A stretch of DNA of 64,000 nt, taken from NCBI RefSeq assembly GCF_036997485.1, contig NZ_JAWLPU010000001.1, forward strand, positions 1,116,001 through 1,180,000, given 5' to 3'. This document shows, one piece after another, positions 8,695-17,398 of the stretch. How positions within the stretch are numbered: the first letter of the stretch is position 1; each line of letters opens with the position of its first letter. A program made the translations under genes and the position numbers. The DNA is from Brachyspira pilosicoli. GTDB taxonomy: Bacteria; Spirochaetota; Brachyspiria; Brachyspirales; Brachyspiraceae. Below the pieces are notes generated by a model. That model did not search any database. It saw only the letters and a list, made by a program, of their open reading frames with translations, and had not been told where the DNA came from.

Positions 8695-9303
8695 TCATTT
8701 TCTAATTTTTTTAAACACATAACCAGCTATAATTATTAATAAAATTAAAATTAATCCTATAATTAAAGCATCTTTTAATGTAATACCTCCAAATAAAACC
8801 ATAGTAAAAATATTTGAAGGCCCTAAAATAGTTTCAATAATGTCTTTTTGAATTGATAAAGTTGATTTTAAATTATTAGTATAATTATTTGTTTTATTGC
8901 TTATATAGGCATCATTTATGATTGGCGGAGCATTAAAAAAGGCTGCATATAAAAGTATAAGAAAAAATACAAAAGCAACAAGCAATGTCTTTTTTATGTT
9001 ATCTTCATTTATATTGAATAATGCCGTTATAATACCAATGGCTATAAATATATATTCATAAGTATTTTCAATATTTTTTATTATAAAAAATCCTGACACT
9101 CCAAAAAACGCTATTATTAATATTATAGCTATTGCCAAACCTATTACACTATCACTATCTCCTACTGTTTCACCAATTCCTTTAATTAAAAGCAATATTA
9201 AAAATACTATTATAAAAGAGCATAAAAATAATGCTGCTATTCTAAATAAATCATTTTCTGGTATATTGATTTTGTATATTAAATTAAAAACAATATCTTT
9301 CAT
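8695..9303 (-). CDS. Multi-pass membrane protein, unknown function
   Basis: This 202-residue, very hydrophobic protein is not recognised. Predicted membrane segments lie at about residues 22-42, 52-72, 78-98, 106-124 and 172-196. A soluble loop of about 45 residues before the last segment contains several Asn and Thr. A GAAG RBS lies upstream of the ATG. It lies just downstream of the third YLAFS-type paralogue on the same strand, so a transcription unit with those genes is possible. Confidence 0.6.
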   Translation of the reverse strand: MKDIVFNLIYKINIPENDLFRIAALFLCSFIIVFLILLLIKGIGETVGDSDSVIGLAIAIILIIAFFGVSGFFIIKNIENTYEYIFIAIGIITALFNINEDNIKKTLLVAFVFFLILLYAAFFNAPPIINDAYISNKTNNYTNNLKSTLSIQKDIIETILGPSNIFTMVLFGGITLKDALIIGLILILLIIIAGYVFKKIRK

Positions 9304-9358
9304 AAATATTTTCTTCTTTATCTTTTCTCTTTCTTATCATAACTGCCTTATATTTTTA

Positions 9359-9892
9359 CTATGAATATCTTTCTAAGAAAGTATCTAATATTTTTCTAAA
9401 AATTATTGCACTAAATGCTAAATATTCTATTTTACTTTTAGCATTAATAACGCATAAAACTACTATAGTAATAACATTTGCAAATAAAAAAAGTGTGAAT
9501 AGCAAACCTTTTTTATCCTCTTTCATTGTTCTGTAGAATTTCTTAATTTCATTCTTTGTATTTGGTATAATACCTGTAAATATAGCCAATATAGCATATA
9601 GCAAAGAAACTCTCATAAATATAGTATTAAAAAAAGCTTTTGCCGTATAATATCTTATAAAGAAACTATTTTTTATATACGTTGTAAAGTTCACTTTCTT
9701 TTCTTCTTTTGATATATTTTTTAAATAAGTTGTTTCTAAATCATTTTTTATATTTATTTCTACTTCTTTTGCAAATCCTATATTTGTATCTCTGTAAGAA
9801 AATAATATTATAAGAGCAGGAGGTATTATAATAGGTGAAAACAAAAATATTGCAAAAATTATTATAGATTTTGCAGATTCTTTTTTACTCAT
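9359..9892 (-). CDS. Small membrane protein, divergent member of the YLAFS paralogue cluster
   Basis: I place the start at the ATG at 9892, which has AAAGG eight bases upstream, rather than at a TTG 15 codons earlier with no RBS. That gives 177 residues. There are membrane segments near residues 9-29, 92-112, 130-150 and 152-170. The layout matches the two neighbours at 10506 and 11257: an N-terminal segment ending in a Pro pair, a charged extracytoplasmic loop, and a C-terminal EYLAFSxxIF motif. I infer a divergent paralogue. The upstream 90 bases are also shared with the 10506 gene. Function is unknown. Confidence 0.6.
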   Translation of the reverse strand: MSKKESAKSIIIFAIFLFSPIIIPPALIILFSYRDTNIGFAKEVEINIKNDLETTYLKNISKEEKKVNFTTYIKNSFFIRYYTAKAFFNTIFMRVSLLYAILAIFTGIIPNTKNEIKKFYRTMKEDKKGLLFTLFLFANVITIVVLCVINAKSKIEYLAFSAIIFRKILDTFLERYS

Positions 9893-10023
9893 TTTTAAAC
9901 CTTTATAGATATTATGGTTAGAAAAATATAAAGACAATACTTTTTTATTTATGAATATATAAATATTTATATTAGTATAATTTTACTTTTCCATAATCCT
10001 CGTCATTATATTATTATATATAC

Positions 10024-10115
10024 CTTTTTTGTCAATACGGTATATATGTTTATTGAATTATAAATTGACTTAATTTATTGTAAGCGTAAAATAAAACTAT
10101 TAAACAAAAAATTGA
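10024..10115. repeat. Duplicated upstream flank of the paralogue cluster, copy 1
   Basis: This segment is nearly identical to 11124-11213, including AAGCGTAAAATAAAACTATT. The two copies lie upstream of the 9359 and 10506 genes, so the duplication unit included flanking DNA as well as the genes. Confidence 0.75.
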
Positions 10116-10179
10116 AGTAAATATAAAAATGCAATATAATAATTTGATATATATAATTATTAAAATAAAAAAATTAGCA

Positions 10180-10490
10180 TATACTTAAACAACTATATTT
10201 TGTCAAAAATAATTTTTTTAAATTCTAAATATCTGCAGGGCTTTGCCCCGCACCCCACTTCTTTTGCCGAATAGGCACCTACTTGGTGGTGCCCCAAAGA
10301 AGCAAAAGGGCTATATTTTATCTTAAATTAATAATTTATATTACATGCAAAACAATTTTAGTATGATTTAGTACTAATTTTATATCTTGCACTTTTCGCG
10401 AAGCGTACCCGAAGGGTAAAAACTTTGATGAAGTCCGCACCGCGAAGGCTGGAAAAAGTTGATAAAAAATAGATGAAATTAAAATTTTTT
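10180..10490 (-). repeat. GC-rich intergenic mosaic repeat, copy 2 (inverted interior)
   Basis: The interior reads as the reverse complement of the other copies (CTGCAGGGCTTTGCCCCGC first, GGAAAAAGTTGATAAAA last). The outer AT-rich ends are still in the plus-strand order (ATATACTTAAACAACTATATTTTG at the left, where the run continues as in copy 1). It occupies the gap between the 10506 and 9359 genes. Besides the duplicated flank, nothing else is seen in this 600-base gap. Confidence 0.7.
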
Positions 10491-10505
10491 AGAATAGTAA
10501 TAAAT

Positions 10506-11057
10506 TTATGATATTTTCCTAATGATAATACAGGCTATAAAACCAAAAATCACTCCGCTGAAAGCTAAATATTCTCTATTACTTTCCATATATATCACTA
10601 TTGCTATTAAAACGAATGCTATTAATACCAGAGTAATCAACACTACTAATATTGTTTCTATAGTCTCTCTAATATCTTCTTTTAGTTTTAGCTCTTCATG
10701 ATAATATTTTTGGGCTATAATTGCGGTAATTGCAAGCGATAATACATAAGTCAGTGTATATACAATTAATACTCTCACACCAATAATTTTCAAATCCACT
10801 TTTGAGCTGCTATATTTAGATAATAAAGTTCCTTTTAATAATATTGTTATTGTTTCTTGAAGTACTTCTTCTTTTTCAAAATTTGATGCATTAGTTTGTT
10901 TATTATTATCTATTATTTCTTTTTTTTCTTGTATATTTTTATCAGCCTTAGCAAAAAATGATATTGCAGTAGGAGGTATAGTACAAGATAAGAAGAGATA
11001 TATTATTAAAGCTATTACATTAACTTTGCTGTCATTTTTTTTCTTTTTAATTTTCAT
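10506..11057 (-). CDS. Small membrane protein, tandem paralogue B
   Basis: This 183-residue protein is unknown. It begins MKIKKKKND, then has a membrane segment (about residues 14-34) ending in TIPPTAISFF. A charged loop of about 45 residues follows (KNIQEKKEIIDNN). Three more segments lie near 91-113, 134-155 and 160-178, and the end is EYLAFSGVIFGFIACIIIRKIS. It is nearly identical over most of its length to the 11257 product, differing mainly by a short Asn/Asp-rich insertion in the loop. That indicates a recent tandem duplication. No enzymatic motif is visible; a role at the membrane is all that can be said. Confidence 0.7.
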   Translation of the reverse strand: MKIKKKKNDSKVNVIALIIYLFLSCTIPPTAISFFAKADKNIQEKKEIIDNNKQTNASNFEKEEVLQETITILLKGTLLSKYSSSKVDLKIIGVRVLIVYTLTYVLSLAITAIIAQKYYHEELKLKEDIRETIETILVVLITLVLIAFVLIAIVIYMESNREYLAFSGVIFGFIACIIIRKIS

Positions 11058-11123
11058 TTAACTACTCTTTAATTAAAATTATTTTTTATCATATATAGTT
11101 TTTCAATTTTAATGTATATAGTT

Positions 11124-11213
11124 TTTTTGTAAATACAGTATAGATGTTATTGAATTATAAATTGAGTTAGTTTATTGTAAGCGTAAAATAAAACTATTAA
11201 ACCAAAAATTGAT
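11124..11213. repeat. Duplicated upstream flank of the paralogue cluster, copy 2
   Basis: This is the partner of 10024-10115 with only scattered substitutions. It lies between paralogues A and B, upstream of B. Confidence 0.75.
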
Positions 11214-11256
11214 AAACTTAAAAAATTAAGTATATATTTTTAGAATACTAATAAAT

Positions 11257-11841
11257 TTATGTTATTTTCCTAATGATAATACAGGCTATAAAACCGAAAA
11301 TCACTCCGCTGAAAGCTAAATATTCTCTATTACTTTTCATATATATTACTGCTACTATTAAAATGAATGCAATTAATGCCAGAGTAATCAACTCTACTAA
11401 TATTGTTCCTATAGTCTCTCTAATATCTTCTTTTATTTTTATCTCTTCATGATAATATTTTTGGGCTATAATTGCGGTAATTGCAAACGATAATATATAA
11501 GTCAGTCCATATACAATTAATACTCTTATACCAAGAATTCTCAAATCCACTTTTGAGCTGCTATATTTAGATGATGAAGTTCCTCTTAATAATAATGTTA
11601 TTATTTTTTGAAGTATTTCTTCTTTGTCAAAATTTGATGCATTAGTTTGTTTATTATTATTATTATCTATTATTTCTTTATCATTATATATTATTTCTTT
11701 TTTTTCTTTTATATTTTTATCAGCCATAGCAAAAAATGATATTGCAGTAGACGGTATAATTAAAGATAAGAAGAGATATATTATTAAACCTATTATATTG
11801 ATATTGTCTTTGCTATCATTTTTTTTCTTTTTAATTTTCAT
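11257..11841 (-). CDS. Small membrane protein, tandem paralogue A
   Basis: This 194-residue protein is unknown and is the longer sister of the 10506 product. Same layout: basic start, membrane segment, Pro-containing turn (IIPSTAISFF), charged loop, three further membrane segments and the EYLAFSGVIFGFIACIIIRK end. The loop carries an extra Asn/Asp/Lys-rich stretch (about residues 48-66) built from simple AT-rich triplets, as expected from replication slippage. An AAAGAG RBS precedes the ATG. Its upstream region shares short blocks with those of the other two paralogues, including a TTGACA. Confidence 0.7.
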   Translation of the reverse strand: MKIKKKKNDSKDNINIIGLIIYLFLSLIIPSTAISFFAMADKNIKEKKEIIYNDKEIIDNNNNKQTNASNFDKEEILQKIITLLLRGTSSSKYSSSKVDLRILGIRVLIVYGLTYILSFAITAIIAQKYYHEEIKIKEDIRETIGTILVELITLALIAFILIVAVIYMKSNREYLAFSGVIFGFIACIIIRKIT

Positions 11842-11944
11842 TTTTATTTAACTACTCTTTAATTAAAATTATTTTATCATATATAGTTTTTCAATTCTAA
11901 TATATAGACACTTTTTGTCAATGTAAATATATGTTTATAGAATT

Positions 11945-12034
11945 CTTAACGCACGGTGAATGCCTCTATATATATAATCAAAATAATATTTATAATTAGT
12001 TCATTTTTATAATTTAGTTTAGCGTGCGGCAGTA
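11945..12034 (-). repeat. GCACG inverted-end repeat, copy B
   Basis: The ends are CTTAACGCACGGTGAA and TTTAGCGTGCGGCAG around an AT-rich core. Read on the minus strand it aligns with copy A. It lies upstream of the MDR oxidoreductase, with copy C on the other side in the same orientation. Confidence 0.65.
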
Positions 12035-12141
12035 TGAATTTTGATTAAAAAAATCATGGAGTACTTTAAAAAACTCTAAAATATATTTGTTTTGTAAACT
12101 ACAATATATGTTTTATATGTATTATTATATACATAAATATT

Positions 12142-12164
12142 ATTGTTACTACATTAGTAACAAT
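12142..12164. promoter_or_regulatory. Perfect dyad, probable operator of the MDR oxidoreductase gene
   Basis: Arms ATTGTTACT (12142-12150) and AGTAACAAT (12156-12164) are perfect inverted repeats of nine bases with a five-base centre. The dyad lies 78 bases before the ATG and has no T-run, so it is not a terminator. Dyads of the TTACT-N5-AGTAA kind are plausible sites for winged-helix redox repressors; the regulator is unknown. Confidence 0.5.
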
Positions 12165-12241
12165 AAATTCTTCGAATTTTATATTGATTTATATAACATA
12201 CAAATTTATTTTTATAAAAAAAACAAAAAAGGAGATATTAT

Positions 12242-13243
12242 ATGAAAGCTATTCAAATAAAAAAATATTCAAAAGATATAAATGTAGAAGTTGCAAATAT
12301 TCCAATTCCTAATATTTCTGACAATGAAATATTAATTAAAGTAAAAGCAGCAGCAGTAAATCCTCTTGAAATATTAATATTAACAGGTTCTGTAAGACTT
12401 ATACAGGATTATAAAATGCCATTAACATTAGGCAATGAATGTTCTGGAATAGTTGAAAATATAGGCAAGAATGTAACCGATTTCAAAGTTGGAGATAAAG
12501 TTTACACTCGTCTTCCTATATCAAAAATAGGAGCTTTTGCTGAGTATGTTGCAGTAGATAGTAAATTCGTATCACTTATGCCTAGAGATTATGATTTTAT
12601 TACATCAGCAGCAATACCGCTTACAGCTCTCACAGCCTATCAAGCATTTACTGAAGAATTGGAAGCTAAACAAGGAGAAACTGTTTTAATAACAGGAGGC
12701 TCTGGAAGTTTTGGAGAGCTTGCTGTTCCAATTGCAAAATATTTGGGCTTAAATGTTATAGTTTCTGGTAATGAAAGATTAAAAGAACATTTTATTAATT
12801 TAGGAACAGATAAATATATTAGTTATAATAAAGAAAATTACTCTGAATTAGTTTCAAATGTTGATTATGTAATAGATACGCTTGGAGCAAATGAATTTGA
12901 CAAAGAATTATCTGTATTAAAAAAAGGCGGACGACTTTTAAGTTTGAGAACTAGCCCAAATAAAAAGTTTGCTGAAGACAATAATTTTCCTTTTATAAAA
13001 AAATTATTATTTTCTCTTGCTGGTTATAAATATGATAAAAAAGCAATGAAAGATGAAAAAGAATATCGTTTTATGTTTGTACGTGCTGACGGAGAACAGC
13101 TTCGTAAAATTACAAAAATTGTAGAAGATAAAAATATAAAACCTAAAATATATTCTACAGTATTTAATATAGATAATGCATCAGAAGCTTTAAAAACTGT
13201 TATAAAAAAACATACAGACGGAAAAATAATAATATCTATGTAA
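12242..13243 (+). CDS. Zinc-free MDR-family NAD(P)H:quinone oxidoreductase-like protein
   Basis: This 333-residue protein belongs to the medium-chain dehydrogenase/reductase superfamily. The N-terminal GroES-like fold contains VNPLEI and LGNECSGIVENIG. The zinc ligands of alcohol dehydrogenases are absent, as in quinone oxidoreductases. The Rossmann fold has ITGGSGSFGELAV (about residues 148-160), and the C-terminus ends with HTDGKIII typical of the family. It probably reduces quinones or enones with NADPH; the substrate is not predictable. A strong AGGAG RBS lies eight bases before the ATG. A perfect dyad upstream suggests repression. Copies of the GCACG repeat stand on both sides. Confidence 0.85.
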   Translation: MKAIQIKKYSKDINVEVANIPIPNISDNEILIKVKAAAVNPLEILILTGSVRLIQDYKMPLTLGNECSGIVENIGKNVTDFKVGDKVYTRLPISKIGAFAEYVAVDSKFVSLMPRDYDFITSAAIPLTALTAYQAFTEELEAKQGETVLITGGSGSFGELAVPIAKYLGLNVIVSGNERLKEHFINLGTDKYISYNKENYSELVSNVDYVIDTLGANEFDKELSVLKKGGRLLSLRTSPNKKFAEDNNFPFIKKLLFSLAGYKYDKKAMKDEKEYRFMFVRADGEQLRKITKIVEDKNIKPKIYSTVFNIDNASEALKTVIKKHTDGKIIISM

Positions 13244-13258
13244 TTGCTTTATATTACT

Positions 13259-13347
13259 TTTACGCACGGTATGCAGATACTTATACATAATTGAAGTTAT
13301 AATTTAAAATAAACAAATATTTATAATTCTACTATCCGTGCGGTGAA
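13259..13347 (-). repeat. GCACG inverted-end repeat, copy C
   Basis: The ends are TTTTACGCACGGTATGC and TATCCGTGCGGTGAATA. It lies immediately after the MDR gene. The remaining 240 bases to the next gene contain GGGTGGG and CCCCCC tracts that may form a loose inverted pair, but I cannot assign them. Confidence 0.65.
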
Positions 13348-13585
13348 TATATTTTTAAATTTAAATAAATTTAGGGTGGGTATTAAAACAACTGTATTAA
13401 ATTAACAAAAAAATAATATAAAAACAACTTATAAAAGCAAAAAGCCTAAAGGGTGGGCAGATGTGATTTAAATTTTAAAATCCTTTTTACATACCCCCCT
13501 TTATTTTTTATAATTTATTTTGTAATTTACATTTTATTTAAACTTTCTATTTAATTAAAAATTATAGCTCCCGCCCAAGCTTTAA

Positions 13586-13951
13586 TTAAGAATTAGTTTT
13601 ATCATAAATAATGTTAAGCTTAGACTGCAATGTAACAACAGAATATATATATCCAAAAGGAATTAAAAAAAACAATGACAATACAAGAGCGTTTTCTCCA
13701 TAACTATCAATATCAGCTTTTTTATACATATCATTAAAAACAATATTTCCATATTTATAAAACCAATATATGTCAAATAATCCGCAAGTTATTATTGATA
13801 ATATGCAAGCTAATGTTGGAGAGATGTATTCATTTTCCATATAGCTATTAATATCTTTTGTTGTAACGGTAATCCAATAAATCACATATACCCTGCATGT
13901 AATTAATGATAATAAAGCAACATTTAATAATGGTTTCTTTTCTATTTTCAT
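13586..13951 (-). CDS. DUF4234-like membrane protein
   Basis: This 121-residue protein has three hydrophobic segments (about residues 9-27, 46-67 and 88-110). It carries the repeated ITCR/ITCGLFDIYWFYKYG motif seen in DUF4234 proteins, where I-T-C-G is followed by a Y-W pair at a membrane edge. The function of this family is not known. An AGAGAT RBS precedes the ATG. The gene stands alone: the flank upstream (higher coordinates) is filled with mosaic repeats. Confidence 0.65.
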   Translation of the reverse strand: MKIEKKPLLNVALLSLITCRVYVIYWITVTTKDINSYMENEYISPTLACILSIITCGLFDIYWFYKYGNIVFNDMYKKADIDSYGENALVLSLFFLIPFGYIYSVVTLQSKLNIIYDKTNS

Positions 13952-14029
13952 AAATATCTCTAAAAGATTTTTTTATTTTAAGTTTAAATAAAAAAGCATA
14001 TAAGTCAATAATTAATTTTATATTAATTT

Positions 14030-14735
14030 TTATACTTGTACTTTTTGCTACGGGAAAAAGTTGAATAAAAAAACTTATTATATATTTGAAAACTTTTAAG
14101 TTTATCAATTTTTGTTTTTATATTTTGGGGACTAGTCCCCAAACCCCTACTTCTTTTGTTGCCACAAAGAAGCAAAAAGGCTGCATTTTTTAGCTTAAAA
14201 CGTTGGTATTACAATATAGTTTATACATATTCCAACATACAGAGTAAAACACTCGCACTTTTTGCAACTTTTTGCTGCGGGAAAAAGTTGATATAAAATA
14301 ATAATTTCAATGTATTCTAAAAATTTTTTAAGTTTATCAAAAACACAATTTTAAATTTATATTATTGTGAGGGCTAGTCCCCACACCCACAGTTCTTTTA
14401 CGACCAAAGGGAGTCCTTCAGGACGACCGTAGGAAGTGCCTTCGGTATTGGTATAAAAGAACCAAAAGAACTGCATTTAATGAACTATAGCCTTTTATCT
14501 ATAACAAGATATAAATACTATTTTATATATTCCAAAGATATAGAGCTAAAGCATTTAAACTTTTGATAAGCATAAACATATAACTGAAATAATTTGCACT
14601 TTTTGCGACTTTAAAAAAGTCCGCACCGTGACCGAAGGGAGTTCCTGCGACTGAAAGGAGTACCTTTAGATATGGTGCGAAGGCGGGAAAAGAACAACAA
14701 AAAATAACAAATTTAAAAAGCATATCTTACAATAA
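14030..14735 (-). repeat. GC-rich intergenic mosaic repeat, tandem copies 3a-3c
   Basis: This fills the 850-base divergent gap between the DUF4234 and DUF5682 genes. A partial copy (to about 14085) is followed by two fuller minus-orientation copies (about 14086-14305 and 14320-14735). Shared blocks include GGGGACTAGTCCCC, ACTTCTTTTGTTGCC, TATATTCCAACATACA and GGAAAAAGTTGA. The last copy carries extra GGAGTCCTTCAGGACGACCG-type units. Short ORFs here are repeat-derived and I do not call them. Confidence 0.75.
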
Positions 14736-14800
14736 TCAATTTTGTGCTTGCAATGTTTAATATATATTGTATCATCATAAAAAAATATTGTATTATAATA

Positions 14801-17107
14801 ATGTCAAAAAAAAATAACTTAGAAAAACAACAACTACTATTACCTATAAGGCATCATTCTCCAGCTTGCTCATATCATTTAAAAAAAGTAATAAATAGTT
14901 TTAATCCAGATTGTATATTAATAGAAGGACCAATAGACTCTAATAATTTAATGGAGTTTATGACAGATGAAGAAACCAAAGCACCATTTTGTATATATTC
15001 CAGCTATGACAGTGATATTAAATATAGAAGCTACTATCCATTTTTAGATTATTCTCCAGAGTTTGTAGCAATAAAAGAAGCATTTAAAAGAAATATCAAC
15101 TGCGAGTTTATAGATATGCCGTTTGCTTCTATGATAGAAAATACAGATTATGAATATCAAAAAATAAGCTCTGTATACGATAAAGATGATTTAAAATTTG
15201 ATATAAATGATTACACAAAAAAACTTACACAAAAATCAGGACTAAGAACATTTCAAGAGCTTTGGGAGAGAGAGTTTGAAATAAACGGCATAGTAAAAAC
15301 ATCAGAAGATTTTTTTAAAAGCGTATATACATTAGGCTATTATATGCGTTTAATAGAACAAGAAGATACAGAAACAAGAAACAGAGAATATTTTATGGCG
15401 AGTAATATAAAAAAAGCCATAAAAAAATATAATAGAGTTTTAGTTATTATAGGAAGCTTTCATATGGAAGGCATAATAGCTAAATTAAAAGAAAACATTA
15501 ATATAGAAGAAAAGCTAAAAAAATATAATAAAAAAAATGCCAATAGCTATTTAATACCATATTCATTTGAAGATGCCGACAGAAGAAACGGATATCAGTC
15601 TGGTATAGAGTTTCCTGCATTCTATGATTTTGTTTATAAGAACTTAGAAAAAAATAATTTAAATAGCTATTTAGATACTGTTATGTATTTTATAATAAAA
15701 GCTTCAAATATAGATTATAATAATAATAACTCTAGCATATCAGATTGTATAAATGCCTACTACATGGCAGTTAATCTTTCAAAACTAAGAGGCAAAAGCA
15801 CAGCAGGAGTTTATGAGCTTATAGATTCTCTAAAAACTTCATTTATAAAAGGGGATATTCATTTAGAAAATAAATCAAATATAGATTTTATTATCAAACT
15901 ACTATCTGGTATAAAAAACGGAAAAGTATCATCAAAAAGTTCAGTGCCTCCTGTAATAATTGACTTTAGAAATTTATGTAAAAAGTTTAAAATTAAATTA
16001 GACAACAGCAGCGAAGTAGAAACCATACTTGATATCGTTAAAGATGATACACATTTTCAAAAAAGCAGATTCTTTCATAAAATAAGATTTTTAGATATTG
16101 ATTTTTGTAGGCTAATAAAAGGACCGGATTATATTAATAGAGTTAATAAAAACTTAGCAAGAGAGATTTGGAAATATAAATATAAAACAAATTCAGAATC
16201 TTTGTTAATAGACAAATCAGTTTATGGTGTCACTATAGATGAAGTTTGTATTAATATCATAAAAGAGAAATTAGATAGTAATATAAACTCAAGCGAGATT
16301 TCAAAATTAATAATAGAAACTAATATGATGGGAATAGAAGGTTTTTTAGTAAACAACTATTCAAAAATAGAAGATGTCATTTTAAAAGACAGTAATTTTA
16401 TAAGTTTATGCGAGTGTTTGTATAATTTATATTATTTATTAAATATAGTTGAATATAACAGCATGATAAAAAAAGAATCTTTTGCCAATGACTTAATAAA
16501 AAAGCTTTTAAACACAACATTTATTTGTGCTATAAACAATATGGATTATGTAAAGGATTTAGAAGAAGAGGAAGCTATTAAATATTCAAAGCATATAAAA
16601 AATCTTTATACTAACATATTAAATGATGCTGATTTAATAGAGGCTTTCACTATAAAAATAAACTCTATATTATCAAACACATTTGGAAGCTCACATATAT
16701 ATGCAGTTTGTTTGGCAATAAAATACAAATTAAAAGCCATCACAACAGAAGAGTTTTCTAACATTATATGCAATTTTTTAGAATCGTCTGACGCCAATGC
16801 TATAAGTTATTTTTTATCTGGAATATTTCTTATATCAAGAGACATTTTGTTTGTAAATGATGATATAATAAAAAAAATAGACACTGTTGTAGAAAAGCAA
16901 GATGAAGAGAGTTTTTTAAGTATACTTCCAAATTTAAGATACGCTTTTACAAATCTCTCACCAGATGAAATAGACAGGCTTTCTTTATTTTTATCAAAGT
17001 TGCATAATAAAAGTAAAGCAGAAGAGATAAATAAAGAATCAGAAGCTGATATATTATTAGACCAAAAAATATTTGAAAAGATGAAAGAATATAAAATATT
17101 TAATTAG
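14801..17107 (+). CDS. DUF5682 family protein
   Basis: I place the start at the ATG at 14801 (768 residues). The frame is open to a GTG at 14744, but the extra 19 residues lie in repeat-like DNA. There is no good RBS at either site. The N-terminus shows LPIRHHSPACSYHL, then ILIEGP, and later a second site with REYFMASNI and VLVIIGSFHMEG. This order of E/H motifs resembles the Tiki/TraB/ChaN-like hydrolase fold, which I infer for the family. In other bacteria DUF5682 genes occur beside MoxR-type AAA+, vWA, SWIM and DUF4132 genes (for example the E. coli yeh region). Here AAA+ and DUF4132 genes lie 15 and 19 kb away and vWA and SWIM genes are not seen. The product is probably cytoplasmic. Confidence 0.7.
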   Translation: MSKKNNLEKQQLLLPIRHHSPACSYHLKKVINSFNPDCILIEGPIDSNNLMEFMTDEETKAPFCIYSSYDSDIKYRSYYPFLDYSPEFVAIKEAFKRNINCEFIDMPFASMIENTDYEYQKISSVYDKDDLKFDINDYTKKLTQKSGLRTFQELWEREFEINGIVKTSEDFFKSVYTLGYYMRLIEQEDTETRNREYFMASNIKKAIKKYNRVLVIIGSFHMEGIIAKLKENINIEEKLKKYNKKNANSYLIPYSFEDADRRNGYQSGIEFPAFYDFVYKNLEKNNLNSYLDTVMYFIIKASNIDYNNNNSSISDCINAYYMAVNLSKLRGKSTAGVYELIDSLKTSFIKGDIHLENKSNIDFIIKLLSGIKNGKVSSKSSVPPVIIDFRNLCKKFKIKLDNSSEVETILDIVKDDTHFQKSRFFHKIRFLDIDFCRLIKGPDYINRVNKNLAREIWKYKYKTNSESLLIDKSVYGVTIDEVCINIIKEKLDSNINSSEISKLIIETNMMGIEGFLVNNYSKIEDVILKDSNFISLCECLYNLYYLLNIVEYNSMIKKESFANDLIKKLLNTTFICAINNMDYVKDLEEEEAIKYSKHIKNLYTNILNDADLIEAFTIKINSILSNTFGSSHIYAVCLAIKYKLKAITTEEFSNIICNFLESSDANAISYFLSGIFLISRDILFVNDDIIKKIDTVVEKQDEESFLSILPNLRYAFTNLSPDEIDRLSLFLSKLHNKSKAEEINKESEADILLDQKIFEKMKEYKIFN

Positions 17108-17111
17108 TAAT

Positions 17112-17398
17112 ATTAGTATATACCTAAACAATAATTTTCTATCAACTTTTTTATTGTTCTTTTTCCCGTAGCTACGCGGTGCGGACTTCGTCAAAGAACC
17201 AAAAAGTGCAAATGCTATAGCTAATATCTTAGGAATATGTATTAAATATAAAATAATGCTTGTGTTTTAACCCAAAAATGCAGTCTTTTTGCTTCTTTGC
17301 GGCAGCAAAAGAAGTGGGGTGCTACCCTACGGGCACGCTTCGCAGGGGGGCAAAGCCCTGCAAATAATTAAAATAAAACACTTAAAAATTTTAGTGTA
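17112..17398 (+). repeat. GC-rich intergenic mosaic repeat, copy 4
   Basis: This is one of the most complete copies. It has the left AT end TATACCTAAACAA, TTTTTCCCG, the hairpin-prone GCGGTGCGGACTTCGTC, an AT centre (GGAATATGTATTAAATATAA), TTTTGCTTCTTT and AAAGAAGTGGGG pairing arms, GGGCACGCTTCGCAGGGGGG and CAAAGCCCTGCAAATAATT. It separates convergent genes. Its right end reaches into the clpX stop codon. Confidence 0.8.

Noticed and set aside
13360-13580. GGGTGGG and CCCCCC tracts as a possible terminator or hairpin
   Set aside because: Arms are too far apart and pair poorly. They may belong to a further repeat type, but one copy is not enough to say.
13848-14108. 86-codon minus-strand ORF overlapping the DUF4234 gene
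   Set aside because: It overlaps the start of a recognisable gene in another frame and its N-terminal half comes from repeat DNA.
14523-14723. 66-codon minus-strand ORF
   Set aside because: It lies wholly inside mosaic repeat copy 3c. Its codons come from the repeat blocks and it has no RBS.
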